In this document: in pieces, positions 1 through 10,012 of the stretch
Layout: every line of letters starts with the position of its first letter
Numbering within the stretch: the first letter of the stretch is position 1
Assembly (NCBI GenBank): GCA_031769625.1
Contig: JAUIMM010000547.1
Span: 1,426,001 to 1,490,000, forward strand
Length of the DNA: 64,000 nt
Origin: Taudactylus pleione
Taxonomy: Eukaryota > Chordata > Amphibia > Anura > Myobatrachidae
Direction: 5' to 3'
Made by a program: the position numbers and the translations under genes
Notes under the pieces: generated by a model
What the model was told of the DNA's origin: nothing
The model's input: the letters and a program-made list of their open reading frames with translations, nothing else
The model's database searches: none

Positions 1-240
1 GCGAGTATACGAGACAGACGAAATTCCCGCGGTGCATAACCTCTCGGTCGACACCACTGGAAGAACGTATGCCACACGCGATGGTATATCCTCGTGGAAG
101 ACGGCTTCCGAGCTCGTAACACGGTACGCACCACAGAGCTGGAAAACCCCCTGGACCTCAGCATGGCTGTCTCAACAGCCACGCCGTCAAAGACAGCCGA
201 GTCAGGTCCGGGTGAAGACAAGGACCCTGTGACAGAAGGT
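1..240 (-). pseudogene. DIRS tyrosine recombinase, N-terminal part only
   Basis: The minus strand just downstream of the RNase H stop reads a basic helical segment containing RKPSSTRIYHRVWHTF and then FRLSRIL. This resembles the SAM-like core-binding domain at the start of phage-type integrases in vertebrate DIRS elements. The catalytic R-H-R-Y part would lie to the left of the window, so the activity cannot be judged. There is an in-frame stop (near 166-168) just before this segment, so the start of the ORF is uncertain. The call rests on position in the DIRS order as much as on the residues. Confidence 0.6.
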
Positions 241-244
241 CCGG

Positions 245-2002
245 TCATAGCGGCAACCGCAGAGGACTGTCCACGGACAGATCCTGAAGGTCTGAGAACC
301 AGTGCCGTCTGGGCCACGCGGGAGCTATCAACAGGAGCGTCCCTCCTTCCTGTTTGAATTTCCGGATTACCCGTGGAAGAAGGGAGACCGGAGGGAACAG
401 GTATGCGAACCGGAATGTCCACCGGACGGACAGAGCATCCACCAGAGATGCCCCTTTGTCTCTTGTGCGAGACCCGTACACCAGCAACTTGTTGTTGTGC
501 CGGGACGCCATGAGGTCGATCTCTGGAAGACCCCATCTGTCCACCAGCAGTTGAAAAACGTCCGGGTGCAGGGACCATTCCCCCGGATGAACGTCCTGGC
601 GACTTAGAAAGTCCGCTTCCCTATTTAGCACTCCCGGGATGAAGACCGCTGATATGGCCGGAAGATTGTGCTCCGCCCATACCAGGATCCGAGAGACCTC
701 AACGAGAGCCGCCCGACTTCGGGTTCCTCCTTGCCTGTTTATGTAGGCCACGGTGGTAGCGTTGTCTGACTGGACCTGTACCGGACGACCCTGGAGAACC
801 CGATGTGCCTGCTGGAGAGCATTGAAGACCGCATGGAGTTCCAAGATATTGATTGGAAGCTACGCTTCTGTCGGCGTCCACCTGCCCTGGAACAAGTGTG
901 GACCCGAAACTGCTCCCCAGCCCCGAAGACTGGCGTCCGTTGTCAACAGGACCCAATTTGGAACCCATAACGGACGTCCCTTGCTGAGATGGGTCGTCTG
1001 TAACCATCAGGCAAGGGACAGGTGAACCTCCGGGGTGAGCACAATCGTCTGGGACTTCAGAGACTGAGGCAGCCCGTTCCACTTGGACAGGATCAGGTGC
1101 TGCAGAGGTCTGGAGTGAAACTGGGCATATTCCACCATGTCGAACACCGACACCATGGAGCCCAGTAACCTCATCGCCGAGTGTAGAGACACCCGGCGGC
1201 TGTGCAGACAACTGCGCACCCTCGACTGTAAAGCAGAGATCTTTTGCCCCGTCATGAAGATCCTTTGCTGTTCCGAGTCCAATAAGGCTCCGAGGTGCAG
1301 AATCCACCAAGACGGGATTAGAGTGGACTTCTGCCAGTTGATTAGCCAGCCGTGCCGTTGCAGTAGCGCAATGGTCAGGTCCAAGAGGCGTAGAAGGAGC
1401 TCTGGAGATCCTGCCACCAATAAAAGGTCATCCAAGTACGGCAACATGCGGACTCCCTGCAGCCGCAGAGAAGCCGCCATGACCGCCATCACCTTGGTGA
1501 ACACACGTGGTGCTGTCGCCAGGCCAAAAGGTAACGCCCGAAACTGGAAGTGGTCGCTGCGGATTGCAAACCTGAGGAACTGTTGATGGCGCAAAAGAAT
1601 AGGGACATGCAGGTAAGCGTCCTGTATGTCCAATGACACCATGTAGTCCCCAGGTTCCAGCACCAGAATGATGGACCGTAGGGTCTCCATCCGAAACTTT
1701 GGTACCCGCAAAGACTTGTTGAGAGCCTTGAGGTTGAGAATTGGACGATACGACCCATTGGGTTTCTGTACCAAAAAAAGATTTGAATAGAAACCCTGGC
1801 CCCTCTGGGGGATGGAACAGGCACTATAACTCCAGCCTGGAGCATAGTGTGCAATACCTTCCACAGCTCCGTAGCCTTGTTCCGGTCTGATGGTAGACCC
1901 GTGGTGAAGAATCGAGCCGGGGGTCTGTGCCAGAAAGAGAGGGCGTACCCGTGGGAGACCACCTTGAGCACCCAAGTGTCTGTCGTAGTGACCGACCAAC
2001 AC
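245..2002 (-). pseudogene. DIRS reverse transcriptase / RNase H, two nonsense codons
   Basis: This ORF copies element RNA into DNA (RT) and degrades the RNA strand (RNase H). Minus-strand motifs in order: FLVQKPNGSYRPILNLKALN (RT finger), MVSLDIQDAYLHVPI, ALPFGLATAPRVFTK, and the catalytic box PYLDDLLLV (YLDD), all in the piece 2002-1007. The same frame resumes after a TGA near 1007; a further TAG falls a few codons before ELHAVFNALQ. RNase H follows with VQSDNATTVAYINRQGGTRS, a hallmark of DIRS elements. Nothing is frameshifted between the two halves. The TGA could be a decayed CGA codon. The polypeptide is therefore broken, though the catalytic motifs remain readable. Confidence 0.85.
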
Positions 2003-2062
2003 TGGGCGAACTGCAGCAGACGGCCTCCCACTTTGGGATCCCCCAAAGGGAGGCCCGGGCCG

Positions 2063-3580
2063 TCAGGCCGCAGGCTTGTCATCTGGCTTAGGGGCCGGAC
2101 GTCTGGTACTCCATGCCTGCTTCCGGGGCTTGGCCGATTTCTTAGGGCCAGCCTGTCGAGGAAAAGACTGTGGTTTGGGCCTGCCCTGGGCCCTATAAGA
2201 CCGAAAGGACGATGGTCCAGAACCAGAAGGAGCAGCGGCCGACGGGAGACAAGCCGATTTGGCTGCCGCCAGCGTGGCCACAATCTTGTCCAGATCTGGA
2301 CCGAAGAGAACTTCTCCGGTAAATGGCAACGCCTCCAAACCCTTTTTAGAATCCGCGTCCGCCTTCCAGGATCGCAGCCACAAGGTGCGACGAGCAGCCA
2401 CCATTGCTGAAGAAATTCTAGACACCAGAGTACTAATGTCTAAAGCCGCCTCGTTGATATAAGTGGCCGAATCACGGAGATTACCAATCAACTCCGCCTA
2501 TTCGGCCGGACAGTCGGAATCAAAAGACGCCTCTAATGAATCCGCCCAGCGCTCCATCGCTCTGGCAACCCAGCAAATGGCCATAGCCGGCCGTGCTGCC
2601 CCCCCCCGCAAGGGAATAAGCGGACTTCAGGCAGATCTCCACCTTGCGGTCCGTAGCATCCTTAAGGGAGGACATGGATGGCATCGGCAATGTGGCACTA
2701 CAGACAAGACGGGTCACGTGAGAATCCACCTGTGGAGGGGATTCCCACTTTGCAAAATAATTATCCGCGAACGGATAAGCCACTGCCAGGCGCCTCTGCG
2801 GCTGGTATCTTTTGCCAGGCTGTTTCCACGCCTCCTCTAAATGGTCCACTAACTGACCCGAAAGAGGAAAAACTGTGGCATCGCCCTTCACATCTTTAAA
2901 AAAGGCATACTTGGATTTAGCCGCTGGGGGAACTTCGTCCTCAATCACAAAGGCTGTGCGGACTGCCCGAATAAGTCCAGGAATATATACCTTGGACTTA
3001 GCGTCAGCATCCTTAGTATGGAGAGGTTCCTGATCGTAAGGATCCAGAATCTCCCCATCATCAGACGTCCCCTCGTCATCCTCATAAGGAGCCGACAGAG
3101 ACGCCACCGGCCGTTTATGTGGCCGCATCACAGCCTCCCCCTGCAACACATCCGACAAGTGCTGTACAGAACTCGTCAGGGAGTTAACCCACGCCGGCTC
3201 CTGAGAAACCGGGAGCGGGGAAATAGGGAGACTGTGGGGTACCACCAATTGTCGTGGGAAACCCTGCATGGGTGACGACACCACTGACTGCTGGGACAAA
3301 CCCATTGGCGTAAACGCGGGCTGAAAGTGATTTTCCTCTCCGACTACAGTGTGCTACGTGTAAAGTACCGTTAGCGGAGGGGAGCTAACTGGTCCACTAA
3401 GGTTGTAAGCGCCTGAGCGAAACAAGCCCAGGGCGGCTCCTGTACCGGTGCTGTAACCTTAATAGGCCGCGCCATAGATAAACACTGCCGGCAGAGGCCC
3501 TCCGCGCTACCCTCCCCCTCCGCTAACGGTACTTTACACGTAGCACACTGTAGTCGGAGAGGAAAATCACTTTCAGACAT
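2063..3580 (-). pseudogene. DIRS gag-like ORF, frameshifted
   Basis: Three minus-strand pieces in different frames make up the gag region: 3580-3371 (N-terminus with paired cysteines in CATC and CRQC), 3305-2520 (acidic middle with EDDEGTSDDGEILDPYD) and 2491-2063 (basic, Pro/Lys-rich C-terminus). Their order matches gag of vertebrate DIRS elements, the structural protein that packages the RNA. The first break coincides with a 60-bp inverted repeat described separately. A second frameshift lies near 2500. No zinc knuckle of the CCHC type is obvious. Assignment depends mostly on position upstream of the DIRS RT. Confidence 0.65.
3321..3576. repeat. 60-bp perfect inverted repeat inside DIRS gag
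   Basis: Positions 3321-3380 are the exact reverse complement of 3517-3576, with a 136-bp spacer. The right arm carries the start of the gag ORF (MSESDFPLRLQ on the minus strand). The left arm is an inverted copy that ends the N-terminal gag frame with a stop at 3371-3373. Confidence 0.95.
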
Positions 3581-4655
3581 GATGGCACCAAGTATGTGAC
3601 CCCTCTCACCAATTATATATTAAATAGGCGAGAGACCACCCTGCAGCACCGCACCGCAAGGGCTTAGCAGAAAGGACAGGGACAGTAATAAAGCTGACAG
3701 TTAGGAGAAAAGTTACAGGCAGCAGCGCTAGCACAGTCACATACAATGCAAAGAAAAATCAATTCCTGCACTAACAGCGCTAATCACTCAACTACGCAGA
3801 CACAGGGCCTGGTAGGACACAGCGCAGCATACACAGACCTGACCCAAATCAGAGGAGAGGTATGCGGGGGGACCCAGACCACGATGCTTCCATCCAGCGC
3901 TTCCAGCAGCGTTCACCATGCGTTGAAAGATGGCCGCCGAGGAGCAGAGAGGAGGCTGGCCTGGGGGAGGAGCGCTGCTACAGGACCAGTCGGCAGTGTG
4001 CAGAGAGGGCTGTGTGCAGCGGGGGAGGCGCCGGCTGTGAGACAGGGAAGGCGCGCTCCCCTGGCATGCATTTAACCCCCGGGACGCCGCAGCTGCTCTG
4101 CTGCGGTCCGCTGTCCCAGGGGGTAGTGGAAGCGCAGGTTCAATACCTGGCTCCACGCTGCAGCCAGTCCCCAGGGAGCCCCCTGCCTGGGGACTCAGGA
4201 CCATGTGACAGCGGGGACCCACCGCGGGACCCCGCTGCTTACCTGCTGTCCCCCTTGAATCCGGCCATGGTCCGGAACATCTGGGGTCACCGCTAGCTGT
4301 GACCCCAGATGCTCACCAGCATCCCCGGATCGGTACCGGCGTTCTGGTACCGGCGGGGGTGTAGGGAAGACAGCATGGACGTCAGGACTGACTGTCCATG
4401 CTGTTCATCCAGATGTGCAGCCACAGCTGCATGAAGAAAAAGCTTCAGGGGCTCTTCTAGCCCCCACTCCAACAGGTGCACCCGACTCCGGCTGGGCACC
4501 AAACTAAACTGAGGTGCCTTGGCTCGGGGGCGGGGTATAGGAGGGGGACCCTAGTGCATCCTGGGAGGCTGAAAGCTTAACTCTATGGTGCCCGATGACT
4601 GACGTCACACCTATACCCCAAGGTATCCTGTGGATACCCTATGGACCCTGAAGTA
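3581..4655 (-). other. DIRS 5' untranslated region / terminal sequence
   Basis: GC-rich noncoding sequence upstream of gag on the minus strand. It ends with short tracts such as CCTATACCCCAAGG close to a (TA)n array. By position it should contain the DIRS terminal repeat; the exact terminus was not fixed. Confidence 0.5.

Positions 4656-4656
<1 letters not shown>

Positions 4657-4711
<55 letters not shown>
4657..4711. repeat. (TA)n microsatellite
   Basis: About 27 uninterrupted TA units. Confidence 0.97.
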
Positions 4712-4714
<3 letters not shown>

Positions 4715-5632
4715 AATTATGCCACCCTCAGGGATGAAGGGGGGGGGGAGGGGGTCCCCAGAGATATGAGTGTGCCGGGCCCCAAGATTTATGTTGCCGT
4801 TCCCATTAGATACGTTTATGCTTATCAAACATTAGACTTGATTTAGATACTGTACTATTTATCAGATTACCGGCCTCTAGGTTATATAGGGACACATTTA
4901 TCACAATTAACATTTTACATGTGATTATGATGTGATAATATTAATATTGCATTGCGATATTAAATATTATCATAGGGATTTATCATAATAAAAGTGCATC
5001 TCAGCCAGTGGCGGATCAGGGGGGGGGCGATAAGGGTGATCGCCCCCCGTAAAACACAGCCCCAGCTCAGCCCACCTACTGTACCTGTAGGCTACACAGC
5101 AGTGCAGATGTGGGAGAGCAGAGCCAAGCAGCCGAGACCTCCCCGCAGCAGTCACATCACAAGCAGGCAGGCAGTCAGCTGTTAGCCTGAGACACCCACG
5201 CTGGCCAGAGAAGGGGGAGGAGTGACATGGGATTTGTAGTTTATCTTATACTGCTCACAATCTGACCAGTAAAAGATAAACTACAAATCCCATGAGGCAT
5301 TGTCAGCAGCATGAAAACATTAGAGCCTGAGCACTGGCATGCCTTGTCTCCTAGAGTCCTGGTTTGTGACATGGATGGATGAAAGTTCCTGGTGAAGCTC
5401 CTGTAGCCTGGCACACTGGTCAATAACCCACCTGATAGAGAGGGTGGTTGTCAGTCTGGAGAGCAGCACTGTCACACTGTATGCTGTGTAAAAGGAGTGC
5501 TGCTAAATTCCTAATAGCTCCAGTATGGCTCTTGTTGTTGTGCTTGGAGAGAGAAACAGCCTGTCACATTTGGAGGCCTCTTTTATTACTGTTAACCCCT
5601 GGCTAGATAATTGCTGAATTGCAGACAGGGCC
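4712..5632. other. Unassigned noncoding stretch
   Basis: G-rich runs near 4739-4757 and 5020-5035 and an imperfect inverted pair (GGGATTTGTAGTTTATCTT at 5229 and its complement near 5275). No coding signal or recognisable element end was found. Confidence 0.5.
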
Positions 5633-6296
5633 GGTTCTACCATTACGCATGGTACGCAGCTGAGTAGGGTGCCACATAGTGGAGGGCGCCTCACCTGCGT
5701 ACCATGCGGGCCGTCTGTGTCTCTGTGACTACACAGTTTCAAACACACAGCTGCCGGCGACGGCAGCTGTGTGTTTGTTTTAGCAGCCGATGAGAGTCTG
5801 TCAGACTCTCATCGGCTGCTGCGCTCACTGCCGGAGCCATCTTCCGGCTCCCGCATTGGGTAATGGGAGAAACATCATGATGTCTCTCCCATGGTGCAAA
5901 GCGGCCCGAGAGGACGGATGGAGGAGCTGATAGCGGCGGCAGGAGCGGGGTTTCAGGTAAGTGGTTTTTTTTAATTTTTATTACGTGTGTCTCTACTGGG
6001 GGGGACTACTACTGGGGGCACTACAAGGGGGGCTACTACTGGGGGCACTACAAGGGGGGCTACTACTGGGGGCACTACAAGGGGGGGCTACTACTGGGGG
6101 CACTACAAGGGGGGCCACTACTGGGAGCACTACAAGGGGGGGCTACTACTGGGAGCACTACAAGGGGGGCTACTACTGGGGGCACTACAAGGGGGGGCTA
6201 CTACTGGGAGCACTACAAGGGGGGGCTACTACTGGGGGCACTACAAGGGGGGGCTATGAGGTTTACCCCATTTCTCCATCAGGTGCATTGAGGTAA
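5633..6296. repeat. Interspersed repeat with minisatellite tail, copy 1
   Basis: Starts CAGGGCCGGTTCTACC. It contains a hairpin (about 5750-5822, CAGCAGCCGATGAGAGTC type arms) and a GC-rich body with GGAGCTGATAGCGGCGGCAGG. The tail (5999-6256) is a minisatellite of about 25-27 bp units reading GGCTACTACTGGGGGCACTA. The same body and tail order recurs at 38868-39345, and a tail-like array is at 47146-47400. Long open frames through the tail are repeat translation, not genes. Confidence 0.7.
5999..6256. repeat. About 26-bp minisatellite, some ten units
   Basis: Units of the form CTACTACTGGGGGCACTACA followed by a run of G. Variation is mainly in the G-run length and GGGGG versus GGGAG. Confidence 0.95.
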
Positions 6297-6497
6297 GTGG
6301 TGGCACAGATGTTACACTTACATTTATTAGAACTATTTGCTAAAATAAAGATTTTGCCCGATAACTATTGTTGAATGAAATCTTCCATGCACAGAATGAT
6401 TACCAATCCTATCAATACAGCACCCGGTACTGCTGTGGTTGTGATGAGACAATATTCAAGATCAAGTGCTGCTCTAAACGTCATACTAGAAACGTAC

Positions 6498-6597
6498 TGT
6501 GCCCGGAATGTCCGCTCGAATTCTGGAGGTCCTGTAACTGCCGGAGGCATTACTTTATGTTTCGTTCTGGATCTCCCCACTAGCCTGGCATAGTATC
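6498..6597 (-). CDS. mgst2: Exon 2 of a MAPEG-family gene, MGST2-like
   Basis: The minus strand has a pyrimidine-rich acceptor (TCCTTCTTCCTGACAG, ending 6598), a 100-bp open segment and a GTACGT donor (6497-6492). The segment encodes about 33 residues with [20 protein letters not shown], the core of the MAPEG family (glutathione transferases and leukotriene C4 synthase of the endoplasmic reticulum and nuclear membrane). The residues match MGST2 better than LTC4S or FLAP. The second exon in this family is known to be 100 bp, and the intron phases (1 in, 2 out) fit. No stop or frameshift is present. The flanking 6300-7209 sequence shows no repeats. Exon 1 should lie at higher and exon 3 at lower coordinates; neither was found. 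A lone exon fragment is possible, but the intact splice sites argue against a processed copy. Confidence 0.8.
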
Positions 6598-7209
6598 CTG
6601 TCAGGAAGAAGGACACCTCATTAAATGCAAACACATAACGAAAGAATAATACTAGAAAATGTACAGTATGTTACTCAGAACTCAGGGGCATACATCACCA
6701 GTACCTATATACAAAGAGAGATTGACAACATTTCTATACTGTTCTGTGAATGATTCACTTTATTCTGTATCTGACCAAGGGGCGCAAGGAGCGGGCACAA
6801 AGTATGTGTGCCTCTCTAGCGACCTAGGCATGCTGGAGAGGCCTAAACACACTCCGCAAAATGGTGCAGATTACCCCACTTTCCCTCCAATAACCAAATC
6901 TCAAATTAGGAATGATATTAGCAACACCCTCCAATGTAAGATTAGTAGATGGTAAACTAAAATCATCTGAGTGATGGACCATTTAATGACATTGAGGCAG
7001 TGGAATATAATATCGTCTGGCGTCTACTGGTCAGGAGCAACCATAATAAATCAATGAATGAAAACAGATGAGGCATGCCCTGCTCCAAAAGAACCATTGG
7101 TTTAGGATTGTCAATTACAAACCAATCTCTAACTTAACACAAAAGACATGCCATATGATAAAGTTCCAAGTCTGTAAATGCTAAGCCCGTCCTTAGACCA
7201 GGTAAGGAT
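6598..7209. other. Probable intron of the MGST2-like gene
   Basis: Non-repetitive sequence upstream (minus sense) of the exon. No second exon or element end was recognised. Confidence 0.4.
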
Positions 7210-7212
7210 ATA

Positions 7213-8110
7213 GGGCCTGATTCAGCAAGGATCACAGTTGCTAATACGCACGCAATCGGACGATTGTTGCGTTCTGCGCATGCGTATACTGTAAATCGCA
7301 GTGCACGTGCGCAAACTAGCTATTGCAATCGGGACTACGACATACCTACCCTCCCGATTTGGTCGGGAGCCTCCCGAAAATCGTGTGCCACTCCAGACCT
7401 CCCGGGAAGGCAGGCAAGTCTCCTGGCTGCCTCCGACCCCTCCTGGCCCACCCCAATTGTTTGTAAAACCCCCGGCAGCGAAGGGGGGCGGTGACGCGAT
7501 TCGCGCCATTTTGGCACCGCCCCTTGCATCACACTGCCTGTAATATCGGCAGTGTGTAGCGGGGGCGCGGCCAAAATGACGCGCTTGCGTGGCTCCACCC
7601 ACAAAATGTGTCATCTGGCCGGCCACAGCCCCGCTTGCTGGCCACGCCCTTCCAGGAATGCCGATCTGGCTGCTCCCTCCCGGAAGGGGCAGCCAGATAG
7701 TCGGCAAGCATGGACTACGATCGCAGAGGCTATGCAGACCCCTCACAGAGTGACAGGAAGCACTGTTTGTGGATAGTGATGGGGGGGTGGTCGGGGAAAG
7801 GCAGGCGTGCGCCGTTGTATGGGCGTGCATAAATTATCCACTGCAATACCATACGCAGCCTGAGGCCTGATAGCATGCGTGGTTGTTATCAATTTCTGAG
7901 TAAGGTCAGAGCTTGTGCAATTGTGCGTGAGGCTGCAATGGTACTCGATTGTACCGATGGTTTTGCTATTCTGTTAAACATTATGGATGTGTGTAAGGTA
8001 AAGTGGACGTCATTATGTTGTGCTGAGTTTGCATTGTGATCGCAATGGATTAGCTATCGCAGTTGAACTGCATGCGTACGCAATATTGGAATCCGTAGTG
8101 AATCAGGCCC
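7213..8110. mobile_element. GGGCCTGATTCAG element, group A, with nested insertion
   Basis: Begins GGGCCTGATTCAGCAAGG and ends TGAATCAGGCCC. It is flanked by ATA (7210-7212 and 8111-8113). A 372-bp hAT-like element (7341-7712) sits inside. Without it this copy would be about 518 bp, like its relatives. No coding capacity: a non-autonomous DNA transposon. Confidence 0.88.
7341..7712. mobile_element. hAT-like MITE nested in the 7.2-kb element
   Basis: Flanked by the perfect 8-bp duplication GACTACGA (7333-7340 and 7713-7720). Ends CATACCTACC and GGCAAGCATG are imperfect inverted repeats. A related copy lies near 54960-55305 in the other orientation. Confidence 0.85.
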
Positions 8111-8139
8111 ATAGGTCCTAATTCAGATTTGGGAATAGA

Positions 8140-8730
8140 GGGCCTGATTCAGCAAGGAACGCAAAGGAGAGAATGCACGCGATGTTTTCGCACTGCGCAT
8201 GCATCGAGCTGCATGTGCGCGAACTAGCCAGTATGATCGGGTTAGGATACGCAGACTACATGCAGTGTGTACGCAAACCTCTTTGATATTGATTGTCAGG
8301 AAGTGCCGTTTGTGGGTGGTGACGGGGGGTGGTCAGACGAATGCAGGCATGCCAGTGCATTGGGACGCTGTTCTAGGGGCGTGTATAATGAAGGCAGCGC
8401 GGCGGCATACACAGCCATACTGTAAGCTGTACATAGGAAGCAACTAAAATCCTGCGGCAGGTCAGGTCAACCACTATTGTGCGTATAGGTCCAAAGGCTC
8501 TCGATGATACTGATGTTTACACTATCTTGCGTGCTGATCAGGCTGTGAGTAAAGGGAGATGGGCACCTTAATATGGGGCTGGGCGTCTGCATCTCATGGT
8601 GCGGGCGTCTGCATCTCGTGGTGCGGTCTCCATGCATATGCATTCATTAGCATATTCTTGCAGTGGCCGGGTGCGTGCAGCGGCCGGGTGCGTGCTTCTG
8701 CTAGTGTGCGTTCCTTACTGAATAAGGCCC
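8140..8730. mobile_element. GGGCCTGATTCAG element, group A
   Basis: Starts GGGCCTGATTCAGCAAGG, ends TTACTGAATAAGGCCC. The 3-bp duplication AGA lies at 8137-8139 and 8731-8733. Non-coding; 591 bp. Confidence 0.88.
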
Positions 8731-9349
8731 AGATTAAGATAGATTAAGATAGAGCAAGTAACTGTGCACCTGAACAAACCATGTTGCAATGCAAGGGGTG
8801 CAAACTGCAAATACATACGGTACATTATTTTGCATGTAGGCTAAATACAAATTCTGGACAGCTTTATTTTTACACTGCAATTTAGATTGCAGTTTGGACA
8901 CACCCCTCCCAAATCTAAATCACTCTGCACATTTTGTATCTGAGGGTCCCCAGATGCAGCAAGAGATTCCATAATATAAAAAAAATGGCGGGTATTGTCC
9001 GAAGCTTGATATAAATCAAATAAATGAGTGCTAGTGTGAAAATAAACATGAAAAAAAAATAAAATAAATGCAAGCACAATAAAATGCACTAATAATGTTT
9101 ATACTCTTTTGTGGACTGTGGGCCTGATTCTGCATAAATAGTAATTGCAAAGCTGCACGCAGACTATAGATATATGATGTATGCAGCTTTGCAATTGCGA
9201 TCCTTGCAGATATGGTAATGCAGCAGGAGGCATCACACCTCCTGTGCATTACTTATCCGAGCTGCGTTGTCCAGTCATCCCTGTAAACTGTTCTCACAGG
9301 AAGCCATAGCCCCAGGCAGCCGGCAGCACAGCAGGCATTTTGCATTTTA
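8731..9349. repeat. Fragments of other inverted-repeat elements
   Basis: Contains a solitary left end GGGCCTGATTCTGC at 9120 with an adjacent hairpin (about 9142-9196, AATTGCAAAGCTGC arms). A separate inverted pair runs 9005-9090 versus 9338-9420 (TTTTATTGTGCTTGCATTTAT). No coding signal. Confidence 0.5.
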
Positions 9350-9585
9350 TTGTGCTTGCATTTATTTTTATTTTTACACTAGCGTTCGTTTATTTGCTTT
9401 TTAACAAGTGTTGTTTGATCCATGCAGCTTACATTGTCATACAGTTCAGATCATTTATTCCATTATCTATTTTCCAAATCTTGTCTACCAAGAACAAACC
9501 CAGCCTGGTCCTTTTTGACCAAGGAGGGTATAGTGGGCCCAGCCTGTTTGCTATCAATCTGGCATATATCTTAATGTCCATATCC

Positions 9586-9630
9586 ATAACTATCCTCCTA
9601 ATGTCCAAAGGGCATTAGGAGGATAGTTAT
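9586..9630. repeat. 18-bp perfect inverted repeat with 9-bp loop in the LINE
   Basis: ATAACTATCCTCCTAATG (9586-9603) and its exact complement (9613-9630) flank a 9-bp spacer. It interrupts the conserved RT text between the two LINE segments. Confidence 0.97.
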
Positions 9631-10012
9631 TGACCAAGGAGTGATTCTTCCCAGGTTTGGACAATGCCACAATCTGTGCTTCCAACTTCTATTGTGGGAG
9701 AAAACCCTTATCAAAACAACCAAAACATCCTTCAACAAATGATAGAAATTAATATAGCCATCAAGACCAAGGGCCTTGTCTAATGGTAAGGAGTCTAGCG
9801 CCATACCAACTTCCTCTTCCGACCAAGGACTACTGAGAAACTGACTAAACTCAGAATCCAACGATGGGAGATAAAGTGCATCTAGAAATGTATCAATCTC
9901 TTTAGAAGTAGGTTGATGTACATATGGGTCACCAGTCAAATTGTACAACGAAAGTAAGAATCACTACATCCAGAGGATCAGTCACCTTAGTCCCATTATT
10001 ATTAAAAACAGC

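Larger units (their letters stand above)
1..4655 (-). mobile_element. DIRS-type tyrosine-recombinase retrotransposon, left part cut by window
   Basis: Read on the minus strand, this block has the DIRS order: gag (3580 to 2063), reverse transcriptase plus RNase H (2002 to 245), then the start of a tyrosine recombinase (about 240 to 1). DIRS elements integrate with a tyrosine recombinase and lack LTRs and a DDE integrase; none is seen here. The 5' untranslated part (3581 to about 4655) ends near a (TA)n tract. The right boundary is approximate because no target duplication is expected for this class. Frameshifts and stop codons make the copy non-functional. The left terminus and most of the recombinase are outside the window. 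Confidence 0.85.

Noticed and set aside
3788..4296. 144-codon frames on both strands
   Set aside because: GC-rich DIRS untranslated region; open in several frames with no recognisable domain.
5961..6296. Long Gly/Leu-rich open frames in two phases
   Set aside because: Produced by a 25-27 bp minisatellite; no codon bias or start context.
7222..7830. 202-codon minus-strand frame
   Set aside because: Spans the junctions of two nested transposons; no domain recognised.
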